A program made the position numbers and the translations under genes. This document shows, one piece after another, positions 58,756 to 64,000 of a stretch of DNA of 64,000 nucleotides (positions are counted from its first letter, which is position 1; every line of letters begins with the position of its first letter). Source of the stretch: Fibrisoma limi BUZ 3 (lineage in GTDB: Bacteria > Bacteroidota > Bacteroidia > Cytophagales > Spirosomataceae); NCBI RefSeq assembly GCF_000296815.2, contig NZ_CAIT01000009.1, forward strand, positions 124,001-188,000, in the 5' to 3' direction. Under the pieces are notes generated by a model. That model was not told the origin of the DNA and searched no databases. It saw nothing but the letters and a program-made list of their open reading frames with translations.

Positions 58756-61464
58756 ATGATCCATACAACGGTCGGTAATATCGGTCACTTCTTTGTCATT
58801 CTGTCGTTTGTAACGGCGTTGGTCTCGACGATCGCGTATCTGCTCGTGGCTCTTTCTCAGCGTAAGGCTGATAGCGCTCCTGTTGAGTTCGAGCGCGCAG
58901 AGCGACTGGAATACGCCGAAGTGACCAGTGCAGGGGCCGGTCGGACCAGTATTCCGGTTTCTTCCAAACGCCCCAGAACCGACAAGAAAACTCCGTCTGG
59001 CAAGGCAGCCGTTGCCGGTAAGGCGGGTGAACCCCGCAACGACTGGCGGATGCTGGCCCGCTGGGCTTTTTATGTTCATGGCGTGGCGGTTGTGGGTATC
59101 GTAGGCGCTTTGTTCTACATTGTCAGCAATCACTATTTCGAGTACCATTACGCGTGGAGCTACTCGTCAAAAGCGCTCCCGGCCGAATATATCATCTCCA
59201 GTTTCTGGCACGGCCAGGAGGGTAGTTTCCTGCTCTGGATTTTCTGGAATGCGGTGCTGGGTGTGATCCTGATCAACACAAACCGAAAGTGGGAAGCGCC
59301 GATGATGATGGTGTTTGCCCTTGTGCAGGCTTTTCTGGCGTCGATGATTCTGGGGGTTGTGTTCGGCGATACATTAAAGATTGGCTCATCGCCGTTCCTG
59401 TTGCTGCGGGAAGCCATGCCCGACGCACCCATCTTCGCGACCGACCCGCTGTTTGTTCCGGAAGATGGGAAAGGCATGAATCCGCTGCTCCAGAACTACT
59501 GGATGGTGATTCACCCCCCTACTCTATTTTTAGGTTTTGCCCTGACCCTGGTTCCGTTTGCTTACTGCATGGCCGGGCTATGGCGTAACCAGCCGCTCGA
59601 ATGGATTCGGCCGGCGCTGCCCTGGACCCTGCTGGGTGCCATGATTCTGGGCGTCGGGATTATGATGGGTGGCTACTGGGCCTACGAAACCCTCAACTTC
59701 GGTGGCTACTGGAACTGGGATCCCGTCGAAAATGCCGTGTATGTACCGTGGTTGATTATGGTGGCCGCGCTGCATACCATGCTCATCGCCAAGCGCAGTT
59801 CTACCGGCCTGAAAACGGCTATTATCCTGACGATCGCCCAGTTTATCCTGATTTTGTACTCTACGTTCCTGACCCGGAGTGGTATTCTCGGTAATGCGTC
59901 GGTACACTCGTTTACGGATTTGGGCCTGTCGGGTCAACTGTTGGTTTATCTGTTTGCGTTTATTATCCTGTCCGTTTTCCTGGCGGCCCGTAAGTGGAAA
60001 CTCATCCCGAGCGATGAGCAGGAAACCTCGGTATACACGAAAGAGTTCTGGCTCTTTATCGGCGCTACGGTGCTGTGCCTGGCAGGTTTTCAGGTGATTG
60101 CAACCACATCGATTCCGGTATACAACAGCATTCTGGAGTCGTTTGGTAAGGTATCAAATCTCGCGCTGCCGGTCGATCAGATTGCTCACTACAACAAGTT
60201 CCAGATCTGGTTCTTTGCCATTATTGCATTGCTGTCGGGCATTGGTCAGTACATGTGGTGGCGGAAAGTAGAGAACCGAAACTGGAATGCCCTCGTAACG
60301 CCGGCTATTCTCACCCTGTTGATCAGTGCGGGATTGATTGCCTTCGGTGAAGTTCGGAACCCCGTATACATGGCTCTGCTGGTAGCTTCGGTATTCGCTA
60401 TTGTCGCTAACGGTACCATTCTGCTGGGTGTTATTCGGGGTAACTATCGACTGTCGGGTGGTGCAGTAGCCCATATTGGTATGGCACTCATGCTCATCGG
60501 CGTCTTGTTTTCATCGGGCTACTCCCGGGTTATTTCGCTGAACAACAGTGGCATTCTGATTTCGCGCTCCGAAGACTTCACCAAGAACGACAATAAGGAA
60601 AACAAAGAGAACGTCCTGCTCTGGCTGAACCAGTCCGAACGGATGGATCAGTATCAGCTAACGTACCGCGGTCAGCGTATTGAAGCACGCGACGTACCTG
60701 GTTATTTTCCGCGTTCATGGGTACAGCTCATCGAGGGTGATTTCCACGGCATTGCGCTACGCGATATCGACGTCAACGGCAAAGTCTACCATAAAAAAGG
60801 GGATACGCTGGCCCTCTTTCCTGAAAATATTTTCTACGAGGTTGAGTACCGTGAGCCAAGTGGCAAAATCTTTACGTTGTATCCGCGACTTCAGGTCAAC
60901 GAACGGATGGGCGTAGTGTTATCACCAGATATTAGCCGTAAGGTCGGCCGCGATCTTTACACGTACGTAGCAACAGCCCCCGATCCAACGGCCGAAGATC
61001 AGTGGGACAAAACCGAAACGTACAGTGTAGCCTTAAAGGATACATTTTTCCTGAATGATTATGTGGCGATTCTGGACGATGTAGTACGTACAAACGACGT
61101 TGATGGTACGGAACTTGGCCCGAACGATGCTGCCGTAAAGGCGCAGGTGCGGGTACTGGACAAAAACGGTGAGCATATCCTGTCGCCGGCATTCATTATC
61201 AAAGACCGCCTGGTTGGTCGCCGGGCCGAAACGAATGAAGAGCTGGGCCTTCGCATCCAGTTGAACGAAATTGACCCCCGTACCGGCAAATTCACCTTCG
61301 CCGTTAACCGAAAGCAGCGCGATTACATCGTCCTGAAAGCCTTTGAAAAGCCGCTCATCAATGTCCTTTGGATCGGTACGTTCATTCTGGTCATTGGCTT
61401 CCTGATGGCAACGGTCCGTCGGTACCGCGAATTTTCGAAAATGCGGAACAAGGGCATGGCATAA
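58756..61464 (+). CDS. ccmF: Cytochrome c maturation protein CcmF
   Basis: A large heme-handling membrane protein of 902 residues, the heme ligase part of cytochrome c maturation. The WWD region is MMGGYWAYETLNFGGYWNWDP (a segment, about 310-330) and VIHPPTLFLGFALT lies before it. About 15 membrane helices are visible. A long charged linker (about 60-100, KRPRTDKKTPSGKAAVAGK) separates the first and second helices. The C-terminal third is a periplasmic domain with a final helix. Ccm F/CcsA naming overlaps in this lineage. No CcmG, CcmH or CcmI lies nearby. Confidence 0.92.
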   Translation: MIHTTVGNIGHFFVILSFVTALVSTIAYLLVALSQRKADSAPVEFERAERLEYAEVTSAGAGRTSIPVSSKRPRTDKKTPSGKAAVAGKAGEPRNDWRMLARWAFYVHGVAVVGIVGALFYIVSNHYFEYHYAWSYSSKALPAEYIISSFWHGQEGSFLLWIFWNAVLGVILINTNRKWEAPMMMVFALVQAFLASMILGVVFGDTLKIGSSPFLLLREAMPDAPIFATDPLFVPEDGKGMNPLLQNYWMVIHPPTLFLGFALTLVPFAYCMAGLWRNQPLEWIRPALPWTLLGAMILGVGIMMGGYWAYETLNFGGYWNWDPVENAVYVPWLIMVAALHTMLIAKRSSTGLKTAIILTIAQFILILYSTFLTRSGILGNASVHSFTDLGLSGQLLVYLFAFIILSVFLAARKWKLIPSDEQETSVYTKEFWLFIGATVLCLAGFQVIATTSIPVYNSILESFGKVSNLALPVDQIAHYNKFQIWFFAIIALLSGIGQYMWWRKVENRNWNALVTPAILTLLISAGLIAFGEVRNPVYMALLVASVFAIVANGTILLGVIRGNYRLSGGAVAHIGMALMLIGVLFSSGYSRVISLNNSGILISRSEDFTKNDNKENKENVLLWLNQSERMDQYQLTYRGQRIEARDVPGYFPRSWVQLIEGDFHGIALRDIDVNGKVYHKKGDTLALFPENIFYEVEYREPSGKIFTLYPRLQVNERMGVVLSPDISRKVGRDLYTYVATAPDPTAEDQWDKTETYSVALKDTFFLNDYVAILDDVVRTNDVDGTELGPNDAAVKAQVRVLDKNGEHILSPAFIIKDRLVGRRAETNEELGLRIQLNEIDPRTGKFTFAVNRKQRDYIVLKAFEKPLINVLWIGTFILVIGFLMATVRRYREFSKMRNKGMA

Positions 61465-61476
61465 TCGTTAATTAGT

Positions 61477-61526
61477 CAGTTGGTCAGCCGAGCTATGCAG
61501 GTGTGCATGGTTTGGCTGACCAACTG
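61477..61526. repeat. 13-bp perfect inverted repeat with inner hairpin
   Basis: CAGTTGGTCAGCC (61477-61489) pairs exactly with 61514-61526. Inside, ATGCA-ggtg-TGCAT (61495-61508) forms a second stem. It lies 12 bases after ccmF and ends 10 bases before the next start codon. It has no T-tract, although TTTTTG follows the right arm after GG. Confidence 0.8.
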
Positions 61527-61536
61527 GTTTTTGTTT

Positions 61537-61770
61537 ATGAAACTGTCCGAAACCATATTGATTGCCCTGGCGCTTGGATCACTGCTTTTATGGATTCTGG
61601 AAGTCCGCCGGACCAGTTTTGCCGAAAGCTACTGGATACTGATGGTCTGCCTGGCGTTCCTGTTTTCATTCCAGTTCGTCCGCAACCGGCGGCTAGAACG
61701 GGAGAAAATCGTGTCGCCAACCATCAAGCAAATGGAGGCTGACCGGAATCGGAAGAAGAAAAAGAAATAG
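61537..61770 (+). CDS. Small membrane protein, function unknown
   Basis: A 77-residue protein from ATG 61537 (MKLSETILIALALGSLLLWILE); starts from 61480 would translate the inverted repeat. Two hydrophobic helices (about 5-22 and 31-48) are followed by a strongly basic tail ending in RNRKKKKK. I do not recognise a family. It follows ccmF and precedes the CNNM/CBS gene by 14 bases, so it probably belongs to the second transcript. Confidence 0.7.
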   Translation: MKLSETILIALALGSLLLWILEVRRTSFAESYWILMVCLAFLFSFQFVRNRRLEREKIVSPTIKQMEADRNRKKKKK

Positions 61771-61784
61771 ATTGCGGTTTTCCC

Positions 61785-63074
61785 ATGGAATTCTTTACCC
61801 TTCTGTTTGGTGCGTTACTAGCGCTCGTTACGGCCGGCTTTTTCTCCGCCGTGGAGATGGCCTATGTATCAGTGAACCGGTTGTATTTTGAGATTCACAG
61901 CAAGCAGGGACCGCTCAGCGAGAAGCTGGTTTCAGGCTTTTTGAAAAACCCAATCCTGTTTATCGGGACCACACTCACCGGCAATACCCTCTTTCTGGTT
62001 ACGTTCACGGTGCTGGGCGTTACGGTGCTGAATCCGTTATTGTTGTCTATGTTGCCGGCAGGGTGGGCCGAAAGTGAGTTCATGCTCATTACGCTTGAGA
62101 CTATTCTCCTGACCGTTATTTTTCTGCCCCTGGCCGATTACTTACCCAAGAGCCTGGCCCTGATTCACCCGGATGCCTTTCTGGAACGTCTGGCTGTGCC
62201 GTTGTGGGTCATTTATCAGGCTATTGCTCCTATCGTTCGTGTGCTGGTTGGTATTGCCCGTTTCGTGATTCGCTACGTATTGGGTCGGCAGCAGACCGAA
62301 ATCAAGCCGGTTTTTGGGCTGACGGACCTCAACAACTACCTTCAGCAGCTTAATCAGAAAGCAGATACACAGGAGGACCTGGAAGTTGACACGCGTATCT
62401 TCAACAACGCCATCGAATTCCGCGATGTGCGCGTTCGTGACTGTCTGGTTCCCCGCACCGAAATTGCGGCCGTCGCCGTTGATGATACGCTGGAAGATCT
62501 TCGGCAGGCATTTCAGACCAGCGGACACTCTAAAATTGTGGTGTATCGCGAGAATATTGATGACGTGATTGGCTACTGCCACGCCCTGGCCCTGTTCCAG
62601 AAGCCGTCGTCCATCGAACAGATTCTGACCCCTATCATTACCGTTCCGGAAACAATGCCCGCCCAGGATCTGCTGATGCGCTTTCTGGCCGAGCGGAAAA
62701 GTCTGGCTCTCGTCGTTGACGAATTTGGAGGAACGGCCGGCATCGTCAGCGTCGAGGACATGGTCGAACAGATCTTCGGCGAGATTCAGGACGAGTACGA
62801 TACCAACGAGGACTGGGTCGAACGGCAGATCGACGACTGGACATGGCTGCTCAGCGCCCGTCATGAAATCGACGACCTGAACGAGAAATACGGCTGGACA
62901 ATACCTGAAGGCGACTACGATACACTCGGCGGCTATATTCTGGCCGAAAATGAAGACCTGCCAAAGGTGGGGGATATTATTGACCTTTCTCCCTTTACGT
63001 TTACGATCGTGTCAATGAGCGGTACGCGGATAGACACCGTTAGAGTGCATCTGAATCGGGAAGCGGCCGAGTAA
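61785..63074 (+). CDS. CNNM/CBS membrane protein (GldE-like)
   Basis: A 429-residue protein with the same architecture as the one at 36875: CNNM membrane domain (about 1-190, AGFFSAVEMAYVSVNRL), CBS pair (about 205-335, LVPRTEIAAVAVDDT, LALVVDEFGGTAGIVSVEDMVEQIFG) and a CorC_HlyC domain (YDTLGGYILAENEDLP). In gliding Bacteroidota the GldE protein belongs to this group, so a gliding or cation role is possible; I cannot separate them by sequence. It converges on the PQQ dehydrogenase gene. Confidence 0.87.
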   Translation: MEFFTLLFGALLALVTAGFFSAVEMAYVSVNRLYFEIHSKQGPLSEKLVSGFLKNPILFIGTTLTGNTLFLVTFTVLGVTVLNPLLLSMLPAGWAESEFMLITLETILLTVIFLPLADYLPKSLALIHPDAFLERLAVPLWVIYQAIAPIVRVLVGIARFVIRYVLGRQQTEIKPVFGLTDLNNYLQQLNQKADTQEDLEVDTRIFNNAIEFRDVRVRDCLVPRTEIAAVAVDDTLEDLRQAFQTSGHSKIVVYRENIDDVIGYCHALALFQKPSSIEQILTPIITVPETMPAQDLLMRFLAERKSLALVVDEFGGTAGIVSVEDMVEQIFGEIQDEYDTNEDWVERQIDDWTWLLSARHEIDDLNEKYGWTIPEGDYDTLGGYILAENEDLPKVGDIIDLSPFTFTIVSMSGTRIDTVRVHLNREAAE

Positions 63075-63083
63075 GCGTTTCTT

Positions 63084-64000
63084 CTAAGGCAATGCGAACG
63101 CTACGTATTTATCCCCGGATTTGGTCTTGAGTTTGCCCCCTCCGCAGGCAAGCACTACGTACTGTCTCCCGCCTATGGCATACGTACTCGGTGAGGCATA
63201 GCCGGCAGCCGGCAGTGACGTTTGCCACAACACCTTGCCCGTTTGGGTATCAAACGCCCGAAATTGTTCATCCCGACTGGCCGCAATAAATAACAGCCGG
63301 CTGGCCGTGACGAGTGGACCACCGTAGTTATCCGTACCCGTTGGCGGAATACCCCGCGCCGTTAGTTCCGGATACTCACCCAATGGCACCTGCCACCGAC
63401 GCTTACCGGAGTTTAGATCAACGGCCGTAAGGGTTCCCCAGGGGGGCGTACTGACCGGGTATCCATTCGCATCGTACCAGCGGTTATAGCCCGTATGCTG
63501 ATACGGTACAGTTGTTGCCTGCGACGAAACCACGGCTTGTGCCGACTCTTTCTGAAACAGAAAATCAATGAGCGCTTTGTGTTCAGCCGCTGACAGGTGG
63601 GCGAAGGAAGGCATCATACTACGGCCTTTCTGTAGAATCTGCCTGACCTGATCAACCGACAGCCGCTTGTCAATCGCGACCAGCGACGGGTAAGAGCCAT
63701 CGTGGTTCCCGCGCCGGTCGGTACCGTGGCAGGCGGCACACCGCAGGTTGTATAGCTGCGTACCGGTCAGTGCAGTTCCGGCCGAGGCTGTCCGGCGCTT
63801 TTCCAGGGAAGTGTACACCGGAATCTCTTTGGCCGGTACGTATAGGACGCCATCCGGGTCGACCGCAGCGCCACCCCATTGTCCTCCGCCATCGGTACCC
63901 GGGTAAAATATGGTCAGCGTCTGGGTGATGGGCAGATACGCCCGACCGGTTCGGGCCTGCCGGATAACGCCCGCCAGCGAATCCCGGTTGGCGACAAAGG
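63084..64000 (-). CDS. PQQ-dependent dehydrogenase with cytochrome c domain (partial)
   Basis: The 3' part of a gene that runs off the right edge; the frame is open across 63084-64000 on the minus strand. The visible 305 residues begin within a propeller blade (LTIFYPGTDGGGQWGGAAVD, VLYVPAKEIPVYTSLEK). A c-type heme site CAACHG lies in LRCAACHGTDRRGN, and MMPSFAHLSAAEH supplies the probable Met ligand. Propeller sequence resumes after it (WGTLTAVDLNSGKRRWQVPLGE, a segment; YVVLACGGGKLKTKSGD). This inserted cytochrome domain is typical of membrane-type glucose/quinate PQQ dehydrogenases of Bacteroidota. A periplasmic sugar or polyol oxidase is expected; no start is visible. Confidence 0.88.
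   Translation of the reverse strand, partial: FVANRDSLAGVIRQARTGRAYLPITQTLTIFYPGTDGGGQWGGAAVDPDGVLYVPAKEIPVYTSLEKRRTASAGTALTGTQLYNLRCAACHGTDRRGNHDGSYPSLVAIDKRLSVDQVRQILQKGRSMMPSFAHLSAAEHKALIDFLFQKESAQAVVSSQATTVPYQHTGYNRWYDANGYPVSTPPWGTLTAVDLNSGKRRWQVPLGEYPELTARGIPPTGTDNYGGPLVTASRLLFIAASRDEQFRAFDTQTGKVLWQTSLPAAGYASPSTYAIGGRQYVVLACGGGKLKTKSGDKYVAFALP

Overview
The window is 64 kb of bacterial chromosome from a member of the Bacteroidota, most likely the Cytophagales and close to Spirosoma (inference). The signs are a Por-type (T9SS) C-terminal sorting domain, a TonB-dependent receptor with a carboxypeptidase-like domain, lineage-typical families (DUF3822, DUF4126, DUF2490, DUF2264, PadR + FtsX-type permease pairs), GTG/TTG starts without Shine-Dalgarno sequences, and at least nine exact copies of the Bacteroidota -7 promoter box TAnnTTTG just upstream of genes. 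I see no rRNA, tRNA, CRISPR array, insertion sequence or prophage.

Layout. 0.2-2.5 kb: NYN/cold-shock protein and PabB. 2.5-4.3 kb: two fatty-acid auxiliary enzymes (dienoyl-CoA reductase-like SDR, crotonase) behind a nested palindromic operator. 4.4-7.3 kb: a MocR regulator divergent from a PLP decarboxylase. 7.4-10 kb: a frameshifted MBL-fold gene and a cystathionine lyase/synthase. 10.3-13.3 kb: PadR regulator plus MacB/FtsX-type permease. 13.4-22.8 kb: SDR, FMN reductase, cysteine desulfurase, MscS channel, a thioredoxin-fold protein without its cysteines, a Tat-exported enolase-superfamily enzyme, DUF2490, TPR protein. 22.9-25.5 kb: an AT-rich AAA ATPase plus a small putative TOPRIM-like protein, overlapping a downstream epimerase. 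25.6-33 kb: MetG, DUF2264, cyclophilin, a VWA/T9SS protein, a RecD-like helicase. 33.3-38.5 kb: CBS protein, two Nudix hydrolases, DUF3822, CoaD, a CNNM/CBS transporter, a small acidic protein. 38.6-44.5 kb: MsbA-like exporter, DUF4126, a secreted propeller-like protein, HtpG. 44.8-48.7 kb: diheme cytochrome c, TonB receptor, rhodanese. 48.7-52.9 kb: bestrophin, DapF, L19, NAD(P)HX repair enzyme, an unlisted 54-aa membrane peptide. 53-56.3 kb: FeoB/FeoA and a TSUP transporter. 56.4-61.5 kb: CcmBCDEF cytochrome c maturation, with a Cys-type CcmE. 61.5-64 kb: small membrane protein, a second CNNM/CBS protein, and the end of a PQQ dehydrogenase with a cytochrome c domain.

The genes mostly form one- to three-gene units. 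Heme/iron functions recur: Feo uptake, Ccm, diheme cytochrome c and PQQ-cytochrome dehydrogenase could supply and use c-type cytochromes.

The most unusual structural signal is a set of about ten long intergenic inverted repeats. Their arms are made of short near-tandem words; some share words with each other across 17-18 kb; and several lie between divergent genes, so they cannot simply be terminators. The most likely genetic system is the ATPase/TOPRIM-like pair, a candidate defence module.
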